This document shows, piece by piece, positions 25,381 through 34,102 of a stretch of 54,661 nt of DNA. The position numbers and the translations under genes were made by a program. The notes beneath the pieces were generated by a model, which saw only the letters and a program-made list of their open reading frames with translations, was not told the DNA's origin and ran no database searches. Source of the stretch: Gammaproteobacteria bacterium (GTDB taxonomy: Bacteria > Pseudomonadota > Gammaproteobacteria > Steroidobacterales > Steroidobacteraceae); assembly GCA_004297335.1 (NCBI GenBank), contig SCUD01000007.1:1-54661 (forward strand), read 5' to 3'. Numbering within the stretch: position 1 is the first letter of the stretch; every line of letters starts with the position of its first letter.

Positions 25381-26391
25381 TCACGGCTCGACGACGACAC
25401 TGCCGAGCACTCGCCTGCTTTCCAGCAGCTCGTGCGCGCGCGCGACCTCGGCGAGCGGCAACCGGGCGTACACCTGCGGCCGGATCCGGCCGGCGACCAG
25501 CAGCTGGAGCAGTTCCTCGAGCGCCTGGACGATACGCTGCGGCTCATGCTGCATCACGGTCCACAGGCTGAACAGCACGAGCGCGGTGCTGTTGGCGACG
25601 CCGGACTCCATGAACTTGCGGAACAGGTCGCCCTGCGGCAACCCCTGTGCCTGGCCGTAGACGACCAGCCTGCCGTACACGCCGAGCGCCTCAACGTCCT
25701 GCAGCACCGCGTCACCGAGCACCGAATTGAAGATCAGGTCGGCACCGCGGCCGTGCGTAAGCTGCAGTACGGCATCGCGCACGTTCGACTCACCGTGGTT
25801 GACGACGTGATCGGCGCCCTGCCGCTGCGCGAAGGCGCACTTCTCGGCACTGCTGGCCACGGCGATGATCGTGAGGCCCAGGTGCCTGCCGAGCTGCACC
25901 AGCGCCGTGCCGCAGCCACCGGCCGCGGCGTAGACGACCGCTGTCTGGCCGGCCCGGGCCGCCACGGCCGTATGGAGCAGGTGATAGGCAGTCAGGTAGA
26001 AGTTCGGCAGCAGCGTCGCCTCGCCGAAATCCACGCCGGCCGGCATCGGCACGGCGCACTGGAGCGGGCACACGACGAACCCGGCGTTCGTGTGCGGCGC
26101 GTTGACGACGACGCGGCGGCCGAGCCACTCCGCTGGGACTCCCGCGCCTGCCGCTTCGACGATGCCGCTCGCCTGAAAGCCGAGGATCATCGGCAGCGCC
26201 GGCGCATGTGAGGCGGGCCCACCCCGGTAAGCGCCGGCGCGGATCAACGTGTCGCCGTAGCCGACGGCACTGGCAATGACCTTGACCAGCAGCTGGCCGG
26301 CGCCGGGTACCGGGCGCCCGACCTCCCGGTACTCGAGCACCTCAGTGCCGCCGAAGCGGGTCGCGATGACAGCCTGCATCGTCACGGACAC
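25381..26391 (-). CDS. Quinone-oxidoreductase-like MDR-family protein
   Basis: This 336-residue member of the medium-chain dehydrogenase/reductase superfamily starts at GTG 26391 after CGAGGAAC; ATG 26379 is the alternative. It has the GroES-like N-terminal domain (GYGDTLIRAGAY, LGFQASGIVEAAG) and a Rossmann domain with AAAGGCGTALVQLGRHLG. No catalytic or structural zinc cysteines are visible, so it belongs to the NADPH:quinone reductase/zeta-crystallin group. It may reduce an enone or quinone-like intermediate. It sits between the two creatinase-fold genes in one operon. Confidence 0.85.
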   Translation of the reverse strand: MSVTMQAVIATRFGGTEVLEYREVGRPVPGAGQLLVKVIASAVGYGDTLIRAGAYRGGPASHAPALPMILGFQASGIVEAAGAGVPAEWLGRRVVVNAPHTNAGFVVCPLQCAVPMPAGVDFGEATLLPNFYLTAYHLLHTAVAARAGQTAVVYAAAGGCGTALVQLGRHLGLTIIAVASSAEKCAFAQRQGADHVVNHGESNVRDAVLQLTHGRGADLIFNSVLGDAVLQDVEALGVYGRLVVYGQAQGLPQGDLFRKFMESGVANSTALVLFSLWTVMQHEPQRIVQALEELLQLLVAGRIRPQVYARLPLAEVARAHELLESRRVLGSVVVEP

Positions 26392-26404
26392 GGTTCCTCG
26401 CCCC

Positions 26405-27637
26405 TCACAGCGGTTCGAGCGCGATGCGGGCCGCAGACAGCACCGCGCAGCCGCTGTCGGTAATCACGACGTCGTCCTCGAGCCCCAGCCAGCCATGCCC
26501 GGGCACCATCAGCGCGGGTTCGAGCGCGAGACACATGCCTGGCTCGAGCACGACTTCGGTGACGGCATCGGCGCTGCCGATCATCGGCTCCTCGTGCGCA
26601 CCGAGACCCAGGCCATGCCCACCGTACCAGTCGAGTGCATGCTCGCCGCCCGAACTCGCGCTCATCGCCCGAACCATCGCGGCGTGCACCTCGACGTTGG
26701 TCGCACCGGGCCGGGCGGTCGCCACGCCGGCCGTGAGCGACGCCTGAACCGCCGCGAAGGCAGTCGTCACGCGCCGGTTCGCGGGTCCGACCAGGGCGGT
26801 CCGGCCGATGCAGGAGTAGTAGCCGTGCGCGCAGCCGCCGAGGTCGATGCGGACGAGCTGCCCGTCCCTGAGCGTCTCGCGGGAGAACCTGGGAATGCCG
26901 ACGATTTCCGGCACCCCGGCAAAGACCAGCGGCGTGAATCCAGAATGTTCCGCACCGTGGATCCGGAATGAATGTTCGATGGTGGCGGCGATTTCCAGCT
27001 CGCTCGAGCGCCGCGCAACCGCGGCGAAGGCATCCGCCATCGCCTGATCGGCAAACCGGCAGGCCGCGTGCAGCGCCTTGATTTCCTCAGGGCCCTTGAC
27101 CAGGCGGGCCTCCCGCAGCAGACGCCCCGCGTCCACGAATCGCGCTTCCGGGAGCGCCGCCTGCAGCGCATCCTTCAGTGCATACGGGAGCATCGCGTCC
27201 AGGGCGATACGGCCGCGGCGCAGTCCGAGGCGCGCCAGCCGGTCCGCAAGGACCGCGGGCCAGGCGTGCACGCACATGGGCTGCAGTGGTTCGCCAGTGC
27301 GCCGGAACGGCAATTCCTCGATGTCGTCGTGCCACGGTGTACGGGCACGCATGGCGGCACCGAAACCCTCGAGGGCGAGCAGGCTGGCAAATCCACTGTC
27401 CGCGCGCAGCACGGCCACGTTGAGCGCCGTCAGGAACAGCGAATGCATCAGCGGCACACCGGTCAGGTAGCGCCAGTTGTCGGGCGCGACGGCGAGCACC
27501 GCGTCGATGCCTTCCCGGCGCAGGAGCTGCTGCAGCCTCCGGCAGTTGGTCTCGACCAACCGGCGTTCGTCGACGACCTCGCCCGGAACGCCGGCGCATT
27601 GCCCTGGCCGCGCCGGATCCACTGCCGCTTCAGGCAT
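26405..27637 (-). CDS. M24/creatinase-fold hydrolase with Cys in the metal site
   Basis: This 410-residue protein has an N-terminal creatinase domain (about 25-180) and a pita-bread domain. Four of five M24 metal ligands are present: Asp265 (RIDLGG), His in GGHGLGLGAHEEP, Glu in LALEP and Glu in LEDDVV. The second Asp of the usual GYxSDxxRT is Cys276 (GYYSCIGRT). The site may bind one metal, another metal, or none. Xaa-Pro peptidases, creatinase and DoeA-type ectoine hydrolases share this fold. It overlaps the DUF917 gene by 8 bp, so the proteins are made together. Confidence 0.82.
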   Translation of the reverse strand: MPEAAVDPARPGQCAGVPGEVVDERRLVETNCRRLQQLLRREGIDAVLAVAPDNWRYLTGVPLMHSLFLTALNVAVLRADSGFASLLALEGFGAAMRARTPWHDDIEELPFRRTGEPLQPMCVHAWPAVLADRLARLGLRRGRIALDAMLPYALKDALQAALPEARFVDAGRLLREARLVKGPEEIKALHAACRFADQAMADAFAAVARRSSELEIAATIEHSFRIHGAEHSGFTPLVFAGVPEIVGIPRFSRETLRDGQLVRIDLGGCAHGYYSCIGRTALVGPANRRVTTAFAAVQASLTAGVATARPGATNVEVHAAMVRAMSASSGGEHALDWYGGHGLGLGAHEEPMIGSADAVTEVVLEPGMCLALEPALMVPGHGWLGLEDDVVITDSGCAVLSAARIALEPL

Positions 27638-28763
27638 TCAGTTCCTCCACCGGCCGGAAGTCCAGCGCATAGCCAAACGCGGCCGGTCCGAACAGGCGCA
27701 GCGCCGCGGCGCTGCGCATGATGGGCGCCGCGCTGACGGCCAGCACTTTGACCCGCTGTCCGTAGCGCAGCCGCTCGGTCGTGATCGGTTCGGCGCTGTC
27801 GCGATCGAGCACCGAGATGAGATCCGGGACCGTTGCGCGCACCTCACCGTTGACGCTGGCCAGCAGGTTCTCGTTCTGGAACTCGACTTCCAGCCGGCCC
27901 GCCGCTCCAGCCGAACTCTCGATCACGGCGCGGCCGATCGCGAAGCCGCGCCGGGTCTCCCGGATCAGGTCGACGATCATGCCGTCGAACAGGACGTATG
28001 CCTGGCTGTAGTACTGCGTCGCGCGCAGGCACTTCAGCAACGCGGCAAACGGATCGCCGCAGTGCCGCCCCTGGGCGATCGCACGGCCGATGGCCAGCGC
28101 AAGTGAAATCGTCCCGCGCACCACGGCGTGCTTCGCCTGGGCCCCGCTCATCGCGTAGCAGGCCATGCTCAACTGTCCGCCCATCCGCATGACGACGCCG
28201 CGGGCGACGGTCTCGGCCGCCGCCGCATCCGCAGCCTCGATGATCTCGGCCTCGCCGCGCTCATTTGCCACGGCCATCGGGGCACAGGCGACGCCGTGCA
28301 GGTTGAAGGTGGTCATCGGCAGTTCCGGGAACGCCCGACCCATGCCGTCGCCGTCGAGGAGCGGGAGACCACGCTCGGCGGCGAGCTGGATCGGAATCAG
28401 TGAGTTCAAGCCGCCGATCTCGCCTGAGACGATCGCATCCGCCTTCCGCCCGAGCCGCCGCTCGAGGGCCTCGAGGGCGCGCCCGATCTCGGTCCCGGCG
28501 ATCAGCTTCTCCAGCATCACGGTCGGGGCTCCCATCATTGCGACCGGGTACACCTGGGCGTGGTCCGGGAGCCGGTCGACGTCCAGCAGCTCCACCGGAC
28601 CGTGCGCCTCGATCATCTGCTCGGCGACCAGGCGCCCCAGGTACGGATCACCGCCGCCGCCCGTGCCCAGGAATGCCGCGCCGCGCGCCAGGTCCTCCAG
28701 GTCGTCGACCCGGATTTCACCGAGTCTGCTGCGCGCGGCTGCCGGCGGGGACGGTCGGGACAT
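27630..28763 (-). CDS. DUF917-family protein (hydantoinase-associated)
   Basis: This protein of about 377 residues (ATG 28763; an in-frame TTG at 28775 is possible) carries the DUF917 features: LGTGGGGDPYLGR at the N-terminus, ALERRLGRKADAIVSGEIGG, PLLDGDGMGRAFPEL and TFNLHGVACAP. DUF917 proteins are commonly encoded next to hydantoinase/oxoprolinase genes. Their biochemical role is not settled as far as I know. Here it follows the hyuA-like gene after 22 bp and overlaps the creatinase-fold gene, which supports a joint reaction. Confidence 0.85.
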   Translation of the reverse strand: MSRPSPPAAARSRLGEIRVDDLEDLARGAAFLGTGGGGDPYLGRLVAEQMIEAHGPVELLDVDRLPDHAQVYPVAMMGAPTVMLEKLIAGTEIGRALEALERRLGRKADAIVSGEIGGLNSLIPIQLAAERGLPLLDGDGMGRAFPELPMTTFNLHGVACAPMAVANERGEAEIIEAADAAAAETVARGVVMRMGGQLSMACYAMSGAQAKHAVVRGTISLALAIGRAIAQGRHCGDPFAALLKCLRATQYYSQAYVLFDGMIVDLIRETRRGFAIGRAVIESSAGAAGRLEVEFQNENLLASVNGEVRATVPDLISVLDRDSAEPITTERLRYGQRVKVLAVSAAPIMRSAAALRLFGPAAFGYALDFRPVEELNA

Positions 28764-28785
28764 GGTTACTCGCAAACCTCAGCCG

Positions 28786-30342
28786 TCAACCAGCGACGCG
28801 CAGTCCGACCAGATCACCCACTGCCTTCACGCGCAGGCGAACCGCACCCCCGGGCATGTAGGCCAGCGGCAATTCGTCCACTTCGACGAATGCGATGGTG
28901 TCCGGTGCTGCGCCCGCGGCTACCGCCGCAGCCGCGGCCCGCGCCATCGCCTGGCGCACAGCCGCGTCCCGGCCCAGGGCTTCGTAGCTGTAGACCTGGT
29001 CGACCTCACCACCCACCTGGGCAATCGCAGCACCGACGGCATTCGCCACCGCAAAATGCTGCGGTCGGAGGACCATGGAGGCTCCGCGCAGCGTGTCATC
29101 CAGCAGGATCGAACCGCCGCCGACCAGAACGACCGGTATCGCCGCGGCGCTGACCTTCATGCGTGCGGCAGCCTCCTCGATCCGGCCCTTGATCACCGCC
29201 AACGCCGAGCGCACGAGCGCCCGGTCCAGATGCGCGACGCGCCCGGGCTGACCGACGTCCGCGAGGCCCGCGGCCACCGCAATGTCCGTCGCCGTCAGCG
29301 TGTCTCCACCGAACACCAGTGCGCGCTGCTGGAGCTGGTAGCCAACCGAGTCGGGCCCGATCGTGACTTCCGGCCGGGCGCGCACGCTGCTGCCGCCGCC
29401 AATACCGATCGACAGCACGTCGGGCATGCGGAAGTTCGTGCGCACTCCGGCGAAGCTCACCGCCTGGCTGGACTGCCGTGGAAAGCCACCGGACAGCAAG
29501 CCGAGATCGGTCGTGGTGCCGCCGACGTCGATCACCAGCGCGTCTTTCACGGCGGCGAGGAAGGCCGCGCCACGCATGCTGTTGGTGGGTCCGGAAGCGA
29601 AAGTCAGTACCGGATAGCGCGCCACGGTTTCCGGGTTCATCAGCGTGCCGTCGTTCTGGCTGATGAAGAACGGCGCCGCGATGTTCAGTCGCGCCAGCGC
29701 CGCGCCGAACGCACTGCAGATCGACCGCGCGAGCGGGGTCAGGCTCGCGTTCAGAATCGTCGCGTTCTCGCGTTCGAGCAGTCCGACGCGCCCCACCGCG
29801 CTCGACAGCGACACCGAAGCGTCCGGGTGCTCGTTGCGGATGATTTCCTCGGCGCGCAGCTCCATCGCCGCATTGGCCGGTGCAAACACGGAGGACACGG
29901 CCATCGCACCGATGCCCAGCGCGCGGATCTCCCGTGCAATCCGCGCCACGCCGCGCTCATCCAGCGGAGCGATCTCGCGACCGTCGAATTCGTAGCCACC
30001 GGCAACCATGTCGCTGCGCGCCCGGACCACCTGCGCAAGGTCGCGCGGCCAGTCCGTGAACGGCGGGATGCCGGCGCTCGCCGGCAGACAGATCCGCAGC
30101 GCCGCGACCGGCGCGAGTCGCCGGCGCTCGACCACCGCATTGGTGAAGTGGGTCGTGCCGATCATCACCGCCTCAATCGCTGCGGCGGATGTGGCCGAAT
30201 CGAGCAGGACGTGCTCGAGCGCCAGAGTGACGCCCAGCATCACGTCCGGCGTGGTCGGCACCTTGACGGTCGTGACCACCCGGGCGCCGTCCATGAGGAC
30301 CGCGTCCGTATTCGTGCCACCGACGTCAACACCGATCCGCAT
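28786..30342 (-). CDS. HyuA-type hydantoinase/5-oxoprolinase family protein
   Basis: This 518-residue ASKHA-fold protein has GVDVGGTNTDAVLMDG at residues 4-19 (phosphate 1), the GTTHFTNAVVERR segment, and VIDVGGTTTDLGLL (second phosphate loop). It corresponds to the A subunit of ATP-dependent N-methylhydantoinase, 5-oxoprolinase and acetone carboxylase. The ATG at 30342 starts directly at the fold. No HyuB-type partner is present in the window, and DUF917 takes its place in the gene order. The reaction is probably ATP-dependent opening of a cyclic amide. Confidence 0.87.
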   Translation of the reverse strand: MRIGVDVGGTNTDAVLMDGARVVTTVKVPTTPDVMLGVTLALEHVLLDSATSAAAIEAVMIGTTHFTNAVVERRRLAPVAALRICLPASAGIPPFTDWPRDLAQVVRARSDMVAGGYEFDGREIAPLDERGVARIAREIRALGIGAMAVSSVFAPANAAMELRAEEIIRNEHPDASVSLSSAVGRVGLLERENATILNASLTPLARSICSAFGAALARLNIAAPFFISQNDGTLMNPETVARYPVLTFASGPTNSMRGAAFLAAVKDALVIDVGGTTTDLGLLSGGFPRQSSQAVSFAGVRTNFRMPDVLSIGIGGGSSVRARPEVTIGPDSVGYQLQQRALVFGGDTLTATDIAVAAGLADVGQPGRVAHLDRALVRSALAVIKGRIEEAAARMKVSAAAIPVVLVGGGSILLDDTLRGASMVLRPQHFAVANAVGAAIAQVGGEVDQVYSYEALGRDAAVRQAMARAAAAAVAAGAAPDTIAFVEVDELPLAYMPGGAVRLRVKAVGDLVGLRVAG

Positions 30343-30404
30343 CGCTGCCTCGCCTCGTCGACGGCAACATCGTCGCGGCGACGACTCGCGCCGGCAATCC
30401 ACCC

Positions 30405-30459
30405 GAAAGGGTAGTCAGCGGCGTAACGCCAGTGCCCCGGCCCACTCGTTTCGGGTGTA
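30405..30459 (-). promoter_or_regulatory. Paired inverted half-sites upstream of the hyuA-like gene
   Basis: CCGAAAGGGT (30403-30412) and CTCGTTTCGGGTGTA (30445-30459) repeat the architecture at 22841-22897: AAAGGGT and TTTCGGGTGTA are identical in both and 43 or 44 bp apart. The site lies between the activator stop and the hyuA-like start, 63 bp before the ATG. It likely marks the operator of this operon. Confidence 0.6.
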
Positions 30460-30472
30460 GCGGCCCGACCGC

Positions 30473-33211
30473 TCAGGCCGGGCCGCGCCGGGCCGGCGCC
30501 CGTGCCGACAGCAGACGGCGGGCGGCCGCGACCGCCTCGGAGCGTGCACTGATCCGCAACTTGCGGTAAAGGCTCTTACGATAGAACTTGACCGTATTTT
30601 CGCTGAGTCGCAACTCGCGGGCCATTTCCTTGCTCGACAGCCCGCGCCCGATTCGTTCCAGAATATCCAGTTCGCGCGGGCTCAGCTCACCAGCTCCTGC
30701 CGTCGCCTCCGGCGACGCCGGGCTGGGCGCCGCAACGGCCTGGGCCAGCAGCCGGTCGGCGAATTCCTGAACTGCCGGGGGCAGCGACGGCGTAGTCGCA
30801 CGCGCATCTGCAAGCAGCTCCAGGAGAACAGGACCCTCATCCAGAAACAGACGCGTGAAACCGCCCGCGGCCGCCAGTTGCAGGGCCTCGGCGGCCTCGC
30901 TCAGCGCCGCCTTCGTCTGCCCACCAGCACGCAGGGCCAGGGCCAGCAGATTGGTGATGCCGATCCGCTGACGCAGGCAGCCCAGCGCCATGAATTCCTC
31001 GCGCAGCGGACGCAGAATCGCAATGGCCCGCCCGGGTTCTCCGGTCGCCACCAGCAACCGGGCGGCCACCGCCGCCTCCGGGTCCCAGAGCTGCCAGCCA
31101 AGGCGTGCCGCCACCTGGGCGCGTGCCTCGTTCGCCAGAGCCAGCGTCCCGGCTTGCTGCACCGCTTCCGGGATTCGTCCCGCGAGCGACAATTCGCGAA
31201 CGGAGAGCACCGCCGCAAACCGCTCGAGCCGCGCCGACCCCTTGCGGCGCGCCAGGGCCCGTGCGCTGCTCATTACTTCGAGCGCAGCGTCCGGGCCATC
31301 GCGGAGGCGCGCGAGCGCCGCGGCGGTGCGGAATCCGGTCGCATAGACGTTGATCCAGCCGCCCGCTGCCGTGGCTCGCAGGAGGCTGGTATCGAGGAGC
31401 GCAGCGGCCTGCTGCGGATCGTTGCGCTCGTACGCCAGCTCGGCGGTCACCACGTCCACCATTGCCCCGAGATCGGTATCGGGACCGAAAGTCCCGGCCA
31501 TTGCCGCGCGGGCACGATCCAGCACCCGGGAGGCCTGCTCCAGCTGGCCGCGCGCCGCGTGGCACAGGGCTACGAAGACATCGAGCCAGCGTCCCGCGTA
31601 GGGGAGGTTCACCTGAAAGAAGTGGTGCATCGCCTCGCTGGCGAGACGTTCGCACTCATCGAACTCGCAGTAGTCAAGACATGCGCTGCAGCAGGAGTAC
31701 TGCAGCACCGCCAGTTCCACCTCGTCGGCATCGTCTCCCGCCACGACGGTGCGCTCGACGGCCTCGAGCATAGCCCGGTCCGGCGGTTCGTCGAGCGCGC
31801 CCTGGCGATACATCGTCTCGAACACCTTGATTTCACGATCGAGGCGCGGCTCGCCGCTCAGTTTCGCGCCATGGCGCCGGCGAAACTCCGCCAACTCCGC
31901 TGCCAGGTTGCCTGACGCACCGGCCGGCGCCCCCAGCATGATCCGGGCAAGATGCAGCCGCGGTCGCTCGAGACTCAGCTGCTGCGGGACGCTGCTGAGG
32001 AGCCGCCCGAGACGGGCTTCGTCGGCCGCACCGAGCAGTCGCCAGATGCGACGGGAATCGAGCAGATCCGCGACCCGGCCGTGTTCCCCGGCCTGCTGGT
32101 AGAGCGCGATGGCGTCGTCGACATCGTCCCGGGCAGCAAACCACTCGGCCGCCGCGATGCACTGGCCCGAGACAGTCATGCCAGGCTCGCGCCGCAGGCG
32201 CTCGCAGAGGAATTCCTGGAACATCCGGTGATAGCGGAACCACTCGTGCTCCGCATCCAGCGGCACCACGAACAGCCCGCGCCGCTCCAGATCCGCGATG
32301 ACCTGCCAGCCGTCATCGCGCCCGCACAGCGCGTTGGCCAGGTCGCCGTTGAATCGCGGCAGTGGCGCGGTCGCCAGCAGGACCTGCCTGGCATCGACCG
32401 GCAGGCGTTGAAAGACCTGTTCCATCAGGTAATGGGATACGAGCGCGGCCCGACCGGTCATCTCGCCGAGGTCCGGGTGCTCGTGCGCAGGCGTTGCGAG
32501 CAGTGCCCGGGCGAGCTGCAGCGCGATCGGCCAGCCTTCAGTCTTGTCCATCAGCGTCTGCAATTCGGCGGCCGTCATTCGCCTGGAAGCATCGGCCGCG
32601 AACAGCAGGCTCGCTTCATCGGCAGCAAAGCGCAGATCATTGACGCCGATCTGGATTACCTCGTCACGGACCGTCAGCGTCGCAATCGGGAGCCGCGGCG
32701 TGCTGCGAGCGGCAAGCACCAGGTGCAGGTTGGCCGGCATCCGTTCCAGCAGGAACTCGAGCAGCGGACCGAGCGCGTCGTCCGGTACGGCATCGTAATC
32801 GTCGAGCAGCAGCACGAGGTGCTGGCTGGTGCGGGCGCAGGCCTGCAGAATTGCAGCCCGCACGGTCGCCACCGGAATTCCCTGGAAGTACTGGCCGGCC
32901 GCTTCGACCAGGCGCCCGAATGGGCGCGCAACCCGCGCCAGCGCTATGACTGTGCAGGCGAGAAAGCGTTTCTCCAGCCGATCATCGTTGTCGAGAGTCA
33001 GCCAGGCGGTGGCAGCACCGCGCGCCGCCAGCGCTCCGTACAGCTGTGCCAGCACGGTCGTCTTGCCGTAGCCCGCCGGTCCGGAGACCACGGCGAGCCG
33101 GCGATCGAGCACGCCCGAGAGGATCCCAAGGGCGCGCCGGCGCTCCAGCACGTGATGCCGGCCCCGCGGCACAGCCAACTTGCCCGGCTCACACCACAGC
33201 GGCGTCTTCAT
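30473..33211 (-). CDS. Large ATP-binding LuxR-type (MalT/LAL) transcriptional activator
   Basis: This 912-residue STAND-family regulator has Walker A GPAGYGKT (44-51) and Walker B LVLLLDDYD (132-140). A long helical TPR-like sensor region runs from about 340 to 830. The C-terminal LuxR helix-turn-helix contains LSPRELDILERIGRGLSSKE and ENTVKFYRKSLYRKL. MalT-type proteins oligomerise on ATP and an inducer, then activate promoters with spaced repeats. The gene runs in the same direction as the hyuA-to-M24 operon, 130 bp upstream of it. The paired half-sites at two island promoters are its likely targets. Confidence 0.9.
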   Translation of the reverse strand: MKTPLWCEPGKLAVPRGRHHVLERRRALGILSGVLDRRLAVVSGPAGYGKTTVLAQLYGALAARGAATAWLTLDNDDRLEKRFLACTVIALARVARPFGRLVEAAGQYFQGIPVATVRAAILQACARTSQHLVLLLDDYDAVPDDALGPLLEFLLERMPANLHLVLAARSTPRLPIATLTVRDEVIQIGVNDLRFAADEASLLFAADASRRMTAAELQTLMDKTEGWPIALQLARALLATPAHEHPDLGEMTGRAALVSHYLMEQVFQRLPVDARQVLLATAPLPRFNGDLANALCGRDDGWQVIADLERRGLFVVPLDAEHEWFRYHRMFQEFLCERLRREPGMTVSGQCIAAAEWFAARDDVDDAIALYQQAGEHGRVADLLDSRRIWRLLGAADEARLGRLLSSVPQQLSLERPRLHLARIMLGAPAGASGNLAAELAEFRRRHGAKLSGEPRLDREIKVFETMYRQGALDEPPDRAMLEAVERTVVAGDDADEVELAVLQYSCCSACLDYCEFDECERLASEAMHHFFQVNLPYAGRWLDVFVALCHAARGQLEQASRVLDRARAAMAGTFGPDTDLGAMVDVVTAELAYERNDPQQAAALLDTSLLRATAAGGWINVYATGFRTAAALARLRDGPDAALEVMSSARALARRKGSARLERFAAVLSVRELSLAGRIPEAVQQAGTLALANEARAQVAARLGWQLWDPEAAVAARLLVATGEPGRAIAILRPLREEFMALGCLRQRIGITNLLALALRAGGQTKAALSEAAEALQLAAAGGFTRLFLDEGPVLLELLADARATTPSLPPAVQEFADRLLAQAVAAPSPASPEATAGAGELSPRELDILERIGRGLSSKEMARELRLSENTVKFYRKSLYRKLRISARSEAVAAARRLLSARAPARRGPA

Positions 33212-33310
33212 GGTGAGCGAGAATCGGCAACCTCGTCCGGCATGTCAACCGACTCCGAGGCTGGCCCCGCCCGCCCCGGCTGCGCCGCAGGGACCTGTTG
33301 AATCGGCCGC

Positions 33311-33691
33311 TCAGCCGCCCATCGCCGCATCGCAGGCCCGGGCCAGCCGTGCGTCGAGCGTGACGAGTGGGGCACCCAGCGCCATCGCGAGCTGCAAGTA
33401 CGCCGCGTCATAGACCGAAAGAGTCCAGCGCTGCGCCAGCCGCGGCAGCTCCGACCACTGCGGATCATGGAGGCGAAGGTCGAGCTCATCGACCAGCGCG
33501 TGCCGCGCCTCGATCTCGGCGGCGCGTCCGGGAAAGCGGCGGATCTTGGCGAGGCAGACGCCGGCCAGTTCGTAACGGATCAGCCCCGGTGCCAGAAGAC
33601 GACCGCGCACGCTCGCCCGGATCGGTGCGGCCTCAGGCTCGTCGAACAGCACCGCTGCGATCGCCGAGGCATCAACGACGACTGCGTTCAT
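33311..33691 (-). CDS. VapC/FitB-type PIN-domain toxin
   Basis: The protein starts NAVVVDASAIAAVLFDEPEA and has 126 residues from ATG 33691; a GTG nine bases upstream is possible. The PIN acidic residues are present: Asp in VVVDAS, Glu in IRYELAG, Asp in LSVYDAAYLQLA and Asp in LVTLDARL. PIN toxins cleave RNA and are held by the preceding antitoxin. It overlaps the antitoxin gene by 20 bp. Unlike the vapBC at 4.9 kb, its partner looks like a ribbon-helix-helix protein. Confidence 0.88.
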   Translation of the reverse strand: MNAVVVDASAIAAVLFDEPEAAPIRASVRGRLLAPGLIRYELAGVCLAKIRRFPGRAAEIEARHALVDELDLRLHDPQWSELPRLAQRWTLSVYDAAYLQLAMALGAPLVTLDARLARACDAAMGG

Positions 33692-34010
33692 CCCGCTCAC
33701 GACGGATCAGGCGCGCAGCAGCTTCGCCGCCGATGGGCGGCCCCAGACGCTGCGCGCGCTCCCACAGTTCGTCGAGCGTGAGCTTTCGTCGCGACCCGCG
33801 GCGGCGCTCCCCCGGTTGCACAGTAGCAGTGCCCGCGTACCGCCCTGGGGCCGGCTCAGCCACCCCGGGCAACGGGCGCTCCTCCGTAGACGCAGCCTCC
33901 AGAATCCAGAGCAACTCCCGCTGCAGCGAGCGGTGATGACGTTGCGCGCGCTCGCGCAGACGCCGCGCCACCGCGTCAGGCACACGCTTGACCGAGAAGT
34001 CCACGGGCAT
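33672..34010 (-). CDS. FitA/Arc-type ribbon-helix-helix antitoxin
   Basis: From the ATG at 34010 (GGAG 9 bp upstream) the protein has 112 residues. It opens with a ribbon-helix-helix motif DFSVKRVPDAVARRLRERAQ followed by HHRSLQRELLWILEAA, as in FitA. The C-terminal half is Arg/Glu-rich with LTLDELWERAQRLGPP and ends among Arg residues; it presumably binds the PIN toxin. An earlier in-frame ATG at 34046 would overlap the operator palindromes, so I prefer 34010. It is longer than typical FitA (about 80 residues). Confidence 0.8.
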   Translation of the reverse strand: MPVDFSVKRVPDAVARRLRERAQRHHRSLQRELLWILEAASTEERPLPGVAEPAPGRYAGTATVQPGERRRGSRRKLTLDELWERAQRLGPPIGGEAAARLIRRERDERSRR

Positions 34011-34024
34011 TGCCAGCCGCTCCG

Positions 34025-34055
34025 TCTGGTACCGTTCCGGCTCCATTCTGGTACC
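34025..34055. promoter_or_regulatory. Two TCTGGTACC boxes 22 bp apart, candidate operator
   Basis: TCTGGTACC occurs at 34025-34033 and again at 34047-34055, each centred on the palindrome GGTACC. The 22-bp spacing puts them two helical turns apart on one DNA face, as ribbon-helix-helix repressors require. They lie 15-45 bp before the antitoxin ATG. Confidence 0.5.
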
Positions 34056-34102
34056 ACTGCCGGAGACTGTCAACGCGGGCGGCCCCGCCCGCCCCGGCCG
34101 GC

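Noticed and set aside
28165-30414. 749-codon plus-strand frame opposite the DUF917 and hyuA-like genes
   Set aside because: The minus-strand genes carry clear family motifs; the plus frame is low-complexity Arg/Ser/Ala sequence.
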